Assembly (NCBI GenBank): GCA_045104975.1 | Contig: JBGCCY010000097.1 | Span: 1 to 64,000 of the forward strand | DNA length: 64,000 nt | Reading direction: 5' to 3' | From: CAJQQY01 sp045104975 | GTDB lineage: Bacteria; Bacteroidota; Bacteroidia; Chitinophagales; Saprospiraceae | Shown here: piece by piece, positions 1 through 8,756 of the stretch | Numbering within the stretch: the stretch's first letter is position 1 | Layout of the letters: the number at the start of each line of letters is the position of its first letter | Position numbers and translations under genes: made by a program | The notes under the pieces: generated by a model | Told to the model about the DNA's origin: nothing | Seen by the model: only the letters and a program-made list of their open reading frames with translations | Databases searched by the model: none

Positions 1-185
1 ACAAAACGGAAAATTTGTTCAAAGTAACGTGCATACAAAGGCCTAAAATGGGCCGGGTTTTGTTGCGCCGCTTGTACTTCTAGCCATTCCGCTTGCATCG
101 CTTCCTGAGAAACAGTCTTATTACTACTTTGCATTCGAGCTGTATTTTTTGCAAGGGTACGACTTATTTGCAAATTTGAAAACAT
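1..185 (-). CDS. ECF-type RNA polymerase sigma factor, N-terminal part (cut by window edge)
   Basis: The open frame starts at the ATG at 185 and runs off the left edge, so only 61 codons are visible. The readable end, with residues such as AAQQNPAHFRPLYARYFEQI, matches the start of sigma-70 region 2 in extracytoplasmic-function sigma factors, where a short helix is followed by an LYxRYxxxIxRF-type core-binding helix. Such factors direct core RNA polymerase to specialised promoters, often under an anti-sigma factor. Which stimulus or anti-sigma partner belongs to it cannot be seen. An internal Met at codon 18 (ATG at 134) is an alternative start and would give the more usual short N-terminus. 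The family call rests on a short stretch. Confidence 0.6.
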   Translation of the reverse strand, partial: MFSNLQISRTLAKNTARMQSSNKTVSQEAMQAEWLEVQAAQQNPAHFRPLYARYFEQIFRF

Positions 186-626
186 TTATACATTAAATTT
201 TTTTCAATTATGATTAAGGATTTTTCCATAAAATCTCTTTATTCTCAGGGGTAAAGTGATGATTAGGAGAAAAAATAATTGAACAGCTATTTCGATTTGT
301 AATGCCAAATAGCTAGACGTCAATTTCATATTTTCGGAAAAAATGAACGTGATGAAAAGCTATTTGAACGCCAATTTAGACCGTTTCAAAAGCATAATGT
401 AAATGGTAAGAAAAGTAACAGGTGAGAAAAAAACTTTAACATTTTAAGAAAAATCATATCTGTTTTTAATCCAGTTCTAAAGTTTATATCGTAGATCTAC
501 TTAAACATAGTTTAGAAAAATGCAAATCACGGACATTGAAATAGGACTTGATCAGATAAATTATGCATCCATTTTTATTTATGATAAATTTGATTTTGCA
601 GGTTATTTTCAAAAAATAATATTGTC
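186..626. other. Intergenic gap, divergent upstream regions
   Basis: About 440 bases between the divergently read sigma factor and the barrel protein. It should hold the promoters of both. Only a weak 7-base hairpin (286-292 with 307-313) was seen, and no convincing gene or promoter box. Confidence 0.4.
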
Positions 627-1742
627 TTGAAATATATAAAACAAAAATATTCTTTTTTAACCCTCTTCTTTTTGATTGTTGGAATTCAAACTCTAAATGC
701 TCAAGTTCAAGTTTTGGAAAATGAAAAAAAAGATAGCACCGAAACTAAACGTTACAGTTTTGTTCCGTTGCCATTGGTTTATTTTACTCCAGAAACTCGA
801 TGGGGATTTGGTGTTGGTGCATTTCTTTCCTTTCGTTTTAAAAATCAAACTCAAACAGTTCCTCCATCTCAAATGCAAATTGGATTTGCCTACACTTTAG
901 AAAAACAATTGTTGGCATATTTGCCATTTCAACTTTTTGTCAAGGATGGAAAAGTAAAACTATATGGCGAATTGGGTTATTATAAATATGTCTATCGGTA
1001 TTTTGGAAATGGAAGCGAATCATTGGAGTCAAATGAGGAGATCTATAAAGTAGATTATCCAAGAGTTAGGATGAATGCCTTGTATCGTATTCATCCTAAG
1101 ATATTTACGGGCGTTCGATATTTTATGGACGATTATAAGATTCAAGAAATAAAAGAGGATGGTCTGTTGGCGACTCAGAACATCTTAGGGAATAAAGGAG
1201 GTTTGATTTCAGCATTTGGTGTGGTTGCCAATTACGATAGTCGGGATGATGTTTTTTATCCAATTAGAGGTAGTATAGTAGAGTTATCTTTTCTTACTAA
1301 CTCTAAATCATTTGGTAGTGATTTCGAATTTCAAAAGATATTTTTAGATGTCAGCCGCTATTTTAATTTTGGAAAAAATAATATTCTTGCGGTGAATATT
1401 TATTCAGAGATTACTTTAGGTGATGCACCATTTAACCAATTATCTCAGCTTGGAGGAACGAAAAGGATGCGTGGATATTTGGAAGGAAGATTTCGGGATG
1501 ATCATTTTTTGACTTTTCAATCCGAATATCGTTTTCCTATTTTTTGGAAAATAAAAGGAGCCGTTTTTGGAAGTGTAGCATCGGTAGGTTCGCAAGAAGA
1601 TGGTTTTCAAAAAACATTTTTTGCCTATGGAGTAGGCATCCGAATTGGCATCAGTAAAATTGAAAAAGTCAACCTCCGATTGGATTATGGTTTTGGCAAA
1701 AATACTTCTGGTTTTTATCTAACATTTGGAGAAGCTTTTTAA
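627..1742 (+). CDS. Outer membrane beta-barrel protein, Omp85/bacterial surface antigen family
   Basis: The protein is a 371-residue outer membrane barrel. It has a signal peptide (residues 1-25, cleavage near LNA|Q) and then alternating amphipathic strands with aromatic residues. The late segment GGTKRMRGYLEGRFRD (about residues 275-290) corresponds to the conserved loop-6 VRGF/Y motif of Omp85 barrels, and the protein ends in strands with a terminal Phe. It has no POTRA domains and is shorter than BamA or TamA, so it is a barrel-only member whose role is unknown; transport or assembly of surface material is only a family-level guess. The start is a TTG at 627: no in-frame ATG exists upstream and the signal peptide begins directly with it. 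The gene stands alone, with a palindromic element straight after the stop. Confidence 0.75.
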   Translation: MKYIKQKYSFLTLFFLIVGIQTLNAQVQVLENEKKDSTETKRYSFVPLPLVYFTPETRWGFGVGAFLSFRFKNQTQTVPPSQMQIGFAYTLEKQLLAYLPFQLFVKDGKVKLYGELGYYKYVYRYFGNGSESLESNEEIYKVDYPRVRMNALYRIHPKIFTGVRYFMDDYKIQEIKEDGLLATQNILGNKGGLISAFGVVANYDSRDDVFYPIRGSIVELSFLTNSKSFGSDFEFQKIFLDVSRYFNFGKNNILAVNIYSEITLGDAPFNQLSQLGGTKRMRGYLEGRFRDDHFLTFQSEYRFPIFWKIKGAVFGSVASVGSQEDGFQKTFFAYGVGIRIGISKIEKVNLRLDYGFGKNTSGFYLTFGEAF

Positions 1743-1825
1743 CGTAGAACGGCTCTCCAAGTCGTTTAAGACATAGCCATCAAACCGCTTGGTGTTAAAA
1801 AAACGACTCGGAGAATCGTCCTACG
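1743..1825. repeat. Long imperfect inverted repeat (REP-like)
   Basis: Arms at 1743-1767 and 1801-1825 are inverted copies of 25 bases with four mismatches, separated by 33 bases. The arms contain the core TCTCC(A/G)AGTCGTTT. The element begins on the base after the stop codon of the barrel gene and ends 27 bases before the next start. It has no T-run, so it looks like a dispersed extragenic palindrome rather than a simple terminator, though the RNA hairpin could still end or stabilise transcripts. Confidence 0.7.
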
Positions 1826-1852
1826 GAAACAAGAAGAATATTGTAATTAAAA

Positions 1853-2539
1853 ATGAAGATTAGCATAATTATACCCACCTTAAATGAAGCTGAAAATATC
1901 AGCGAACTCATTTCATATTTATTGAAGAATGGAAATGAGAGTTTATCTGAATTGCTTGTCGTCGATGGCGGAAGCAATGACGGAACTTGTCGAATCGCCA
2001 GAGATGCGGGTGCTAAAGTTATTATTTGCCCATCCAAAGGTCGCTCTTGTCAAATGAATGAAGGCGTTAAAAATTCAACTGGTGACATCCTATATTTTGT
2101 TCATGCTGACACCACTCCTCCAGCTAGTTTTATGACTGATATTAAAGAGGCGGTGAACGAAGGTTTTCCTATGGGATGCTATCGTTTTAAGTTTGATTCC
2201 AATAAAAAGATTTTAAAATTTAATGCCTATATGACTCGGTTTGACAAGTTATATTGTCGTGGTGGAGATCAAACCTTGTTCGTTACTAGAGATGTTTTTG
2301 AAGAGTTAGATGGATACCGGTATGATTTTAAAATTATGGAAGAATATGATTTTATGGTTCGAGCAAGAAAAAAATATAGCTTTAAAATTATTCCCAAAGA
2401 AGTCATTGTCTCTGCACGAAAATATGAGAAACGAAGTTGGTTTCGAGTAATGTTAGCGAATAGTATCGTTTTCCAAATGTTTAAATATGGAGCATCTCAG
2501 GATGCTTTAGCTAAAACCTATCAGCGACTTTTGGGGTAA
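1853..2539 (+). CDS. Family 2 glycosyltransferase (TIGR04283-like)
   Basis: This 228-residue protein has a GT-A fold signature. It opens with KISIIIPTLNEAENI, then VVDGGSNDGT (about residues 35-44), GRSCQMNEG (about 63), and the nucleotide/metal-binding HADT (about 83-86) after GDILYFV. A later RGGDQTLFVTRDVF segment carries the acceptor-side acidic region. The GR-x-x-QMN motif together with HADT is characteristic of the TIGR04283 subgroup of GT2 enzymes, which are cytosolic and whose substrates are mostly unknown. It has no membrane segments. It sits between palindromic repeats and a GNAT gene on the same strand, with no sugar-biosynthesis neighbours that would suggest the acceptor. Confidence 0.8.
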   Translation: MKISIIIPTLNEAENISELISYLLKNGNESLSELLVVDGGSNDGTCRIARDAGAKVIICPSKGRSCQMNEGVKNSTGDILYFVHADTTPPASFMTDIKEAVNEGFPMGCYRFKFDSNKKILKFNAYMTRFDKLYCRGGDQTLFVTRDVFEELDGYRYDFKIMEEYDFMVRARKKYSFKIIPKEVIVSARKYEKRSWFRVMLANSIVFQMFKYGASQDALAKTYQRLLG

Positions 2540-2632
2540 AGAAAATACCCAATATCCAAATCTAGGAAACTATTTTTTATAACTCAATGTTGGACTGAAA
2601 AAGATATTTTTCATAAATGAATTCATCTAATC

Positions 2633-3172
2633 ATGATTATAAAAGTTACTCCTGAAATCACATTAACTCCTTACCTTAAAAAAGACAAACCTGATTTAGT
2701 TCGACACATCAATCATCCTGATATTGCTAACAATACGCTTACTATTCCTTACCCTTACAAAAAAGAGGATGCCGATATATTTTTCAAGATGATCCAAGAG
2801 AAAGAAAAACAAACGGGTAGAATTTGGAATTGGGTCATACGAGATCAGGATAATAATTTAATCGGTTCGATTGGTTTATTGGGAAGAGAATTTTTAGGAA
2901 ACCCATATCGAGATGCTTTCGGATATTGGATTGGAAAAGAATTTAGGGGGAAAGGATTAATGTCAAAGGTGGTTGCAATTTTTTCTGATTACTGTTTAGA
3001 TGAAAGAGGTATAGTTCGATTGGAAGCAAATGTATTTGCTTATAATCAGGCTTCCATGCGAGTATTAGAAAATGCAGGATTTGAAAGAGAAGGGTATTTA
3101 AAGAAAACATATTTAAAAAAAGGTGACTATTTAGATAGTGTTCTTTTTGCAAAAACGAAGCGTAATGAATAG
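2633..3172 (+). CDS. GNAT N-acetyltransferase, RimJ/RimL type
   Basis: The protein (179 residues) is a predicted acetyl-CoA-dependent N-acetyltransferase. The N-terminal half has the LTPYLKKDKPDLVRHINHPDIANNT start usual for RimJ/RimL-like proteins. The acetyl-CoA pyrophosphate loop is at about residues 101-113 (EFRGKGLMSKVV). The C-terminal part, with VFAYNQASMRVLENAGFEREG, is the typical motif in which an Asn and neighbouring residues position the cofactor. The substrate could be a protein N-terminus or a small amine and cannot be told from sequence. The gene follows the GT2 gene by 93 bases. Confidence 0.8.
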   Translation: MIIKVTPEITLTPYLKKDKPDLVRHINHPDIANNTLTIPYPYKKEDADIFFKMIQEKEKQTGRIWNWVIRDQDNNLIGSIGLLGREFLGNPYRDAFGYWIGKEFRGKGLMSKVVAIFSDYCLDERGIVRLEANVFAYNQASMRVLENAGFEREGYLKKTYLKKGDYLDSVLFAKTKRNE

Positions 3173-3379
3173 CTACAAATTAGTTGATTGGTTTGGCTGT
3201 TCGGAGGTTCAATTGTTTTTCAAAAAAAAGCCATTTTACTGAAACAATAACAGCCGATTTTACGCTTAAAGTATAGTATTTAATTACAATCCTTTCAGGC
3301 TACTTAAAATACCACAAAAAGGTAAAATTCGTTTAATTTCCAGAACTCTATTTTTCAAATTTTATAACTCAGCATAATT

Positions 3380-6250
3380 ATGCTAAGGGCATTATTTATA
3401 CTAATTACGCTTGCATTTCTATCGTCCTGTTTCCATCAGGAGGAGGAGAGCGTGGTACAAAATACACCCTTCTTAAATGTTGATCACACCAAAGCCGATT
3501 CGATTCTAAGGCACATGACGCTAGTAGAAAAAATTGGACAACTCATTGTTTTAAAGACAGATTTAAAAAATAAGAATGCAAAAGAGTCTGCTTATCAATG
3601 GGTTAACGAAGGAGTTATCGGTGGTGTAATTTTGGAAAAATTAGAAGTGGAGGAATATGTGGATGTTTTGGATTCGCTTAATTCATTTAGCAATATTCCT
3701 TTGTTGAATGGAACCCAAGAAATGGTTTTGCTCAATAATCAATTTTCTGATGCGGTTCAATTTCCCTTGGCACCAAGTATTGGTGCAGTTCAAAATGATA
3801 CCATCCAAAAAGAATTAGAGAAATTATATCTTCGGCAATGTAAAGCGCTTGGTATCAATTTTTGCATTTCTCCCTCTGCCAATCGCATTTTTTTAGATGA
3901 TAAAATGCATCCTTTTCATGTATTTGAAAATGATCAAAAAACACAATTAGATCGTACTAATAGAGTTTTGGAAAATTTGCAAAGTGAAAATATTATCTCC
4001 TTAGGAAATACCTTTTCGGAATTTTATCAATTGAAAGACGACACAACTGGAATTTTAGATACTTTACTTTTTCGCCAAAATGAAATGGTGAAAGGAGGTG
4101 TTTCAGGTTTTAAAATTGATGAGGAAATTTTTGAAACAGATAGTTTGTATCAATTACAATCTTTCTTTTTAAAAAAATACCTTAAAGAAAAAATGGAGTT
4201 TGATGGATTGATCGTAGCTGAAATTTCAGCTCAAGCAACGATTGATGAATTGCTTCATTCAGGAACAGATATTTTTATCGTTCGTGATTCTGCGAAAAAA
4301 GTTTTCGATTACTTATTGGATTTTGTCAAATCAGGATTGATGGCTGAGAAAGTGATTAATGATAAAGTTCGAAAAATTTTGTTGGCAAAAACCTACGCAG
4401 GTTTAGATAAAAAACCAACCGAACTCGTAGTTGAAGATGCATTGGCCGTTTTAAAAAATGAATATTTTGCTTTCCAAGCACGTCAACTTTTTGAGTATTC
4501 CATCACCTTGGCTCAAAATTATAACAATCTACTTCCGTACACGAAAACCTATAAACGAGATTTTAGAATTATAAATGTTGGGAATGAAAAATTAAAGATT
4601 TTCAAAGATTATTTTTCCAAATATGCCAACTATCAAAACTATAATCATCCTCCTGATGAGCAAGGAAAAATCAAACCGCTTAAAGCTATTTTTCAGAAAC
4701 ATTCTACCGCAATTGTAGTGTTAGACAATATTGATTTAGATACTGTTCAACAAAAAGATTTTGTAAAATCGGTCAATGAATTATCTCGATCTTCTAAGTT
4801 GACCGTAGTCAATTTTGGTAATCCGCTCAATTTACAATATCTCGATACGACGCTTTCAATTATTCAAATTTTTGAAAAAAATAAAATAACTGAATCGTTG
4901 GCACCTCAATTATTATTTGGTGGAATGTCTGCCAAGGGGAAATTACAAATGGATTTGACAGATAGTTTAACTTATGGAAAATCTATCCAAACGCCTATCA
5001 CTCGATTAAAATATACAGTTCCAGAAGAAGTCGGAATTGCTCCCGAAAAACTAGTTGGGATCAATGCAATTATCCAATCTGCTATTTCAAAAAAAGCAAC
5101 TCCCGGTGGACAAGTCATGGTGATTAAAAATGGAAAAGTAATTTTCGATCAAGCATTTGGGCACCATACTTATAGAAAGAAAAATAAAGTTCAAAAATCA
5201 GATTTATATGATATAGCATCGATTACCAAAATTTCTGCGACTTCTTTGGCGGCAATGAAATTATTTGAGGAAAAGGAATTTAAATTAGCAGATCGTTTAA
5301 AAACACATTTGGACTTGGATGAAAAATCAACAATTGGACGAATTAGAATGAAACAATTATTGACTCACTCCTCTGGACTGCAAGCTAATATGCCCATTGC
5401 AAAATATTACAATAACAAGGATTCCATAGTTGATGATTGTAACCAGTTTTTTTGTAAAAAACCAAATGATGAATATTCAATTCAAATAGCCAATGACATG
5501 TTTTTTAATCGGAAATGGATTGATTCTATTTGGTTTACAATCGATCATCTGAAAGTAAGAAGGAGAGGGCGTTATAAATATAGTGATGTGAATTTTAATT
5601 TAGTTCAACGGGTGTTGGAGAAAAAAATGAACCAACCGATGAATGAGTTTTTGGAAAATAATTTTTATAAATCACTTAATTTAAGACGAACATCTTTTCG
5701 TCCTTTAGAAAAATTTAAATCAAAATATATTGTCCCTACCGAAAATGATGAACGATGGCGAGGACAACTTTTACGAGGTTATGTACATGATGAGTCTGCG
5801 AGTTTGCTAGGTGGTGTGGCTGGAAGTGCAGGGCTTTTTTCCAATGCAAATGACTTAGGAATTATGTTTCAGATGATGCTAAATGGAGGAAGCTACGGAG
5901 AGCAAAAATATCTTGATCAGAAAACTATTAAGAAATTTACATCAGCGAATTATGGAAATCATCGTGGGTTAGGATTCGCGGTAAAGGGGAGGAGAGGTGC
6001 TAATTCTATATCCTCTTTGGCACCGAAAAAAACTTATGGGCATACCGGTTTTTCAGGAACTTGTGTTTGGGTTGATCCTGAAAATGATTTGATTTTTATT
6101 TTTCTTTCCAATCGAATTCATCCTAATAAATCCAATACCAAATTGTATCGAAATCAGACTCGGCGAAGAGTTCATGATGTGATTTATAAGTCGTTAGATA
6201 CTTATAAAAAAGGCAGGAAGGGAAAGGATAGAGTTTTGGTGGATTTGTAA
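3380..6250 (+). CDS. Lipoprotein fusing a degenerate GH3 domain to a serine beta-lactamase-like domain
   Basis: This 956-residue protein starts with a lipoprotein signal (FLSSC, Cys17). Residues about 35-330 resemble the GH3 beta-N-acetylglucosaminidase (NagZ) barrel (MTLVEKIGQLI; late segment LLHSGTDIFIV). Two catalytic features appear lost. The KHFPGHG loop is replaced near residues 205-220 by LGNTFSEFYQLKDD, and the nucleophile position in DGLIVAE is Glu281 instead of Asp. A variable linker follows. Residues about 555-940 form a class C beta-lactamase/PBP4-star-like serine hydrolase with all motifs present: SITK (Ser614, Lys617), YSDVN (Tyr734) and HTG (His888). Similar fusions are known in Bacteroidota and are assumed to act on peptidoglycan. 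I infer that only the hydrolase half is active here. Confidence 0.8.
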   Translation: MLRALFILITLAFLSSCFHQEEESVVQNTPFLNVDHTKADSILRHMTLVEKIGQLIVLKTDLKNKNAKESAYQWVNEGVIGGVILEKLEVEEYVDVLDSLNSFSNIPLLNGTQEMVLLNNQFSDAVQFPLAPSIGAVQNDTIQKELEKLYLRQCKALGINFCISPSANRIFLDDKMHPFHVFENDQKTQLDRTNRVLENLQSENIISLGNTFSEFYQLKDDTTGILDTLLFRQNEMVKGGVSGFKIDEEIFETDSLYQLQSFFLKKYLKEKMEFDGLIVAEISAQATIDELLHSGTDIFIVRDSAKKVFDYLLDFVKSGLMAEKVINDKVRKILLAKTYAGLDKKPTELVVEDALAVLKNEYFAFQARQLFEYSITLAQNYNNLLPYTKTYKRDFRIINVGNEKLKIFKDYFSKYANYQNYNHPPDEQGKIKPLKAIFQKHSTAIVVLDNIDLDTVQQKDFVKSVNELSRSSKLTVVNFGNPLNLQYLDTTLSIIQIFEKNKITESLAPQLLFGGMSAKGKLQMDLTDSLTYGKSIQTPITRLKYTVPEEVGIAPEKLVGINAIIQSAISKKATPGGQVMVIKNGKVIFDQAFGHHTYRKKNKVQKSDLYDIASITKISATSLAAMKLFEEKEFKLADRLKTHLDLDEKSTIGRIRMKQLLTHSSGLQANMPIAKYYNNKDSIVDDCNQFFCKKPNDEYSIQIANDMFFNRKWIDSIWFTIDHLKVRRRGRYKYSDVNFNLVQRVLEKKMNQPMNEFLENNFYKSLNLRRTSFRPLEKFKSKYIVPTENDERWRGQLLRGYVHDESASLLGGVAGSAGLFSNANDLGIMFQMMLNGGSYGEQKYLDQKTIKKFTSANYGNHRGLGFAVKGRRGANSISSLAPKKTYGHTGFSGTCVWVDPENDLIFIFLSNRIHPNKSNTKLYRNQTRRRVHDVIYKSLDTYKKGRKGKDRVLVDL

Positions 6251-6263
6251 AAAAAGAAAATGG

Positions 6264-6779
6264 TTACACAAAAGGTTCTACCAAAGTAATATTAAAATCA
6301 TCCGCAGATGGTCCATAAACCGCAGGAACTGCCACATCCAACATTCTCAAATAAACGCCCAATTGCGCTCGATGATGCACCAAATGATTAGTGCAGAATT
6401 TCCGCATCACTTCTTTTTTATTTAATGTAAAAAGAATTTCTTCTCCATGTTTCATGAACCAATTTTTTTCAAATTCCTTTTCGTTCACATCTTTTAAAGC
6501 TTGGATAGATTCTTCTAGCAAGTGATCAAAGTAAGCCAACAACTCTTGCGTCGAGTTAATTTCTTTTGGCTCAAAATCAATAAAATCAAGTTCATCTTCT
6601 TGGAGACAAGATTTCCACCAAGCAATTATTTCGGCAACATGAATAGCTAATCGACCTAGTGTTTCTGATTTTTCATGCGGTCTAAAATCTCGTTTTTCGA
6701 AAGGAACACTTTCCAAAAATCGTCGAGTAACAGCAGCTTCTTGCTTTAGTTCACTTAAAAAATCTTTCGCTAAGTTCAT
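6264..6779 (-). CDS. DinB/YfiT-family putative metal-dependent hydrolase
   Basis: The 171-residue four-helix protein has the DinB histidine pattern: His47 in LGRLAIHVAE, and His132, His135 and His136 in NHLVHHRAQLGVYLR. In this family three histidines bind a divalent metal, and some members are thiol-S-transferases while most have no known reaction. It converges with the fusion lipoprotein, with only 13 bases between stops and no separate terminator. It is the last gene of a minus-strand run that begins at 8682, and the upstream AraC regulator ends 54 bases before its start. Function beyond the fold is unknown. Confidence 0.8.
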   Translation of the reverse strand: MNLAKDFLSELKQEAAVTRRFLESVPFEKRDFRPHEKSETLGRLAIHVAEIIAWWKSCLQEDELDFIDFEPKEINSTQELLAYFDHLLEESIQALKDVNEKEFEKNWFMKHGEEILFTLNKKEVMRKFCTNHLVHHRAQLGVYLRMLDVAVPAVYGPSADDFNITLVEPFV

Positions 6780-6833
6780 TGTTTATTTTGTTTAGGAATT
6801 CAAATTATTGTTTTAGAAAGAACAAACTTAGCA

Positions 6834-7565
6834 CTATTCTTTTTCAAAACCTTGTACGATAATGCTATTGTTATAAACTAGAGAAGGTTTGACTCCAAAC
6901 ATCTTTTTGAAGTGACGACTAAAGTGAGCTGAGTCATAAAATCCCGCATGATAAGCTGCATCAGTCAAATGCATTTTATTATTGATCATATAATTAACTG
7001 CTATTTTCATTCGAGTCCAAACGATGTAGTTTTGAATAGACACCCCAATTTGTTCTTTGAATAAATGAGACAATCTGCTTTGTGATAAATTGACTTCTTT
7101 CGACAAATCAACAAGCGGTATTTCTTTGGCGGTTATGTTTTTTTTGATAAACTGGAGACAGTTGATAATTCGATCGTCAAGTTTGCTCTGATTTTTTTCA
7201 TTACAAAACTCTAGTAAAGAATCATTAGAAATGATTTTTTTAGAGTTGTTGTCAATTGAAAAGATCTCAGAATTATCATTTTTTTGGCCAAATGAATTTA
7301 ATAATTTTGCTGAATCAAGATACTCTGCATCCATCATGATGATATCGCAATCACAGTTCTCAGCATTTAAGGAATGATGAATATTTGCTTTTACTATTCC
7401 GAATTGAATGTTTTTTAAAACTACATTTTTGGTGGATAATGTAAAACAATCTCCATTTTTGGCAATGATAATTTCTAAGGCAGGATGAGTGTGAAAGCCG
7501 GCGATTAAATTGCTTTCATTAAAAATGGAAATTCCTTCGATGAGGTTGAATTGATTAATGACCAT
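6834..7565 (-). CDS. AraC-family transcriptional regulator with cupin-like sensor
   Basis: A 243-residue regulator. Residues 1-110 look like a cupin-type sensor (FHTHPALEIIIAKNG, with histidines that usually line a ligand pocket). The last about 100 residues carry two helix-turn-helix units: LVDLSKEVNLSQSRLSHLFKE, and LTDAAYHAGFYDSAHFSRHF followed by KKMFGVKPS. That second signature is the AraC hallmark. The ligand is unknown. The gene lies 6 bases after the stop of a GNAT gene and upstream of DinB on the same strand, so it may control one or both, but no operator was recognised. Confidence 0.85.
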   Translation of the reverse strand: MVINQFNLIEGISIFNESNLIAGFHTHPALEIIIAKNGDCFTLSTKNVVLKNIQFGIVKANIHHSLNAENCDCDIIMMDAEYLDSAKLLNSFGQKNDNSEIFSIDNNSKKIISNDSLLEFCNEKNQSKLDDRIINCLQFIKKNITAKEIPLVDLSKEVNLSQSRLSHLFKEQIGVSIQNYIVWTRMKIAVNYMINNKMHLTDAAYHAGFYDSAHFSRHFKKMFGVKPSLVYNNSIIVQGFEKE

Positions 7566-7571
7566 TCTTAG

Positions 7572-8132
7572 TTATTCGTCTTTTAACTTCCATAAAACCA
7601 AAACCCATTCTTCTCCTTCTCCAATTTGATAAGTTTTGATTTCTTCAAAACCAACTTTTTCATGTGCTCGTAAAGAGCGATGGTTTCTCGAAGCAATTTC
7701 AGTAATTACATAATCAAAATCATGATTCATTCTTCTTTTCATTTCAGCATAAAGTCCCGCAAAAACTCCTTGGCCTCGATGTGATTTGGCAACACAAACT
7801 TGCCCCATTGTAAAGTATTTTGATTCTCCTAAAGATTCTCCTTCGTAAGTTATAGCATCAATTTGATCGAACATCTCAATCAAAACTGGAATTTCATATT
7901 TCCATTCAGGAAGTTCTACTAAAGTATAACCGACAACGTTACCATCTTCCTTCGCAATGACATGACCATAGGGTGAATTCATGCGAGTCAATAAATCTAA
8001 GTCATGTTCCACCGTAACAAAACCTTGAGACTTTAACTCATCAGCGGTGATACTTTTTTGTAGATTTTTTTGTTGCAATTCGAGGATGCCTTTTAATTCT
8101 TCCTCGGTAGTGGATATTCCGTATGTGATCAT
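7572..8132 (-). CDS. GNAT N-acetyltransferase
   Basis: The 186-residue protein has the GNAT core. The central segment reads FTMGQVCVAKSHRGQGVFAGLYAEMKRRM, in which RGQGVF is the acetyl-CoA loop. It is followed by the beta5-alpha4 region with SRNHRSLRAHEKVGFEEI. The N-terminus (TTEEELKGILELQQKNL) is like that of uncharacterised Bacteroidota GNATs. The substrate is unknown. It is closely spaced with the AraC gene downstream (6 bases) and the membrane protein upstream (13 bases), so the three are likely co-transcribed. Confidence 0.8.
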   Translation of the reverse strand: MITYGISTTEEELKGILELQQKNLQKSITADELKSQGFVTVEHDLDLLTRMNSPYGHVIAKEDGNVVGYTLVELPEWKYEIPVLIEMFDQIDAITYEGESLGESKYFTMGQVCVAKSHRGQGVFAGLYAEMKRRMNHDFDYVITEIASRNHRSLRAHEKVGFEEIKTYQIGEGEEWVLVLWKLKDE

Positions 8133-8145
8133 TCTTTAATCTTTT

Positions 8146-8682
8146 TTAGTTTGCCCAACCGTACCAAAAACTATTAAGTTTTTGCTTGAGTTCAGTTGCA
8201 TTGTTTTTATATTTTTCTGACATGTTGGAGGTTGAGATTTTTTCTAATTCTTCTACCGCCTTCTCTCGATTCTTATTTCCTAAAAACATTAAAACCTGAT
8301 TCCATTTGGCTACGTCAAAGTTGACGTTTTCTAAATTATAAGCGGTGTTGTTTTTATTTTTTAAAACAAAATCATAAGCTTCGACCGCCTTTGGGAAATT
8401 CTTATTTTTGTAAAATGATTCAGCGGACCAATATTGTTGTTCGAGGTATTTGACATTTGTAATTGTATTGTTATCAATTACTGTTGGAGATTCAGTATTG
8501 GAACTATTGGTTAGGGTGGGTTGAAAATATTGATTCATTATTGCAGCATTACTATAACTTCCGCTGCTCCACATAACTGATCCAAAAAATCCAATAATGA
8601 TGATTAAACCAATAACAGGTAACCATTTTTGAAAAGTTGTTTGTCGAGGTCTTTTCGATTCTGTGTCTTTTCTAAAACTCAT
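8146..8682 (-). CDS. Single-pass membrane protein with TPR-like periplasmic part, function unknown
   Basis: A 178-residue protein with a positively charged cytosolic N-terminus (SFRKDTESKRPRQTT), one membrane helix at about residues 25-44 (LPVIGLIIIIGFFGSVMW) and a periplasmic tail. The tail has helical repeats of the kind found in tetratricopeptide proteins (SAESFYKNKNFPKAVEAYDFVLKN, then a second pair with NREKAVEELEKI). The arrangement resembles small Bacteroidota proteins with an anti-sigma-like or scaffold layout, but no specific family was recognised. It is the first gene of the minus-strand run reaching to DinB, and a hairpin separates it from the GDPD gene. Confidence 0.6.
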   Translation of the reverse strand: MSFRKDTESKRPRQTTFQKWLPVIGLIIIIGFFGSVMWSSGSYSNAAIMNQYFQPTLTNSSNTESPTVIDNNTITNVKYLEQQYWSAESFYKNKNFPKAVEAYDFVLKNKNNTAYNLENVNFDVAKWNQVLMFLGNKNREKAVEELEKISTSNMSEKYKNNATELKQKLNSFWYGWAN

Positions 8683-8714
8683 TTTTGTTAATGTTCTTTT
8701 GAAGTAAAGATAGA

Positions 8715-8751
8715 ATACTCACAAAGTGACTCAAAATCACCTTGTGAGTAT
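8715..8751 (-). terminator. Hairpin downstream of the GDPD gene
   Basis: Arms 8715-8729 and 8737-8751 are inverted copies of 15 bases with one mismatch and a 7-base loop. The hairpin starts 6 bases after the stop of the GDPD gene on its strand. The following sequence is T-rich but has no strict T-run. Confidence 0.6.
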
Positions 8752-8756
8752 GGAGA

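Noticed and set aside
520..629. 36-codon frame just before the outer membrane barrel gene
   Set aside because: It is short, has no family likeness and overlaps the TTG start of the barrel gene.
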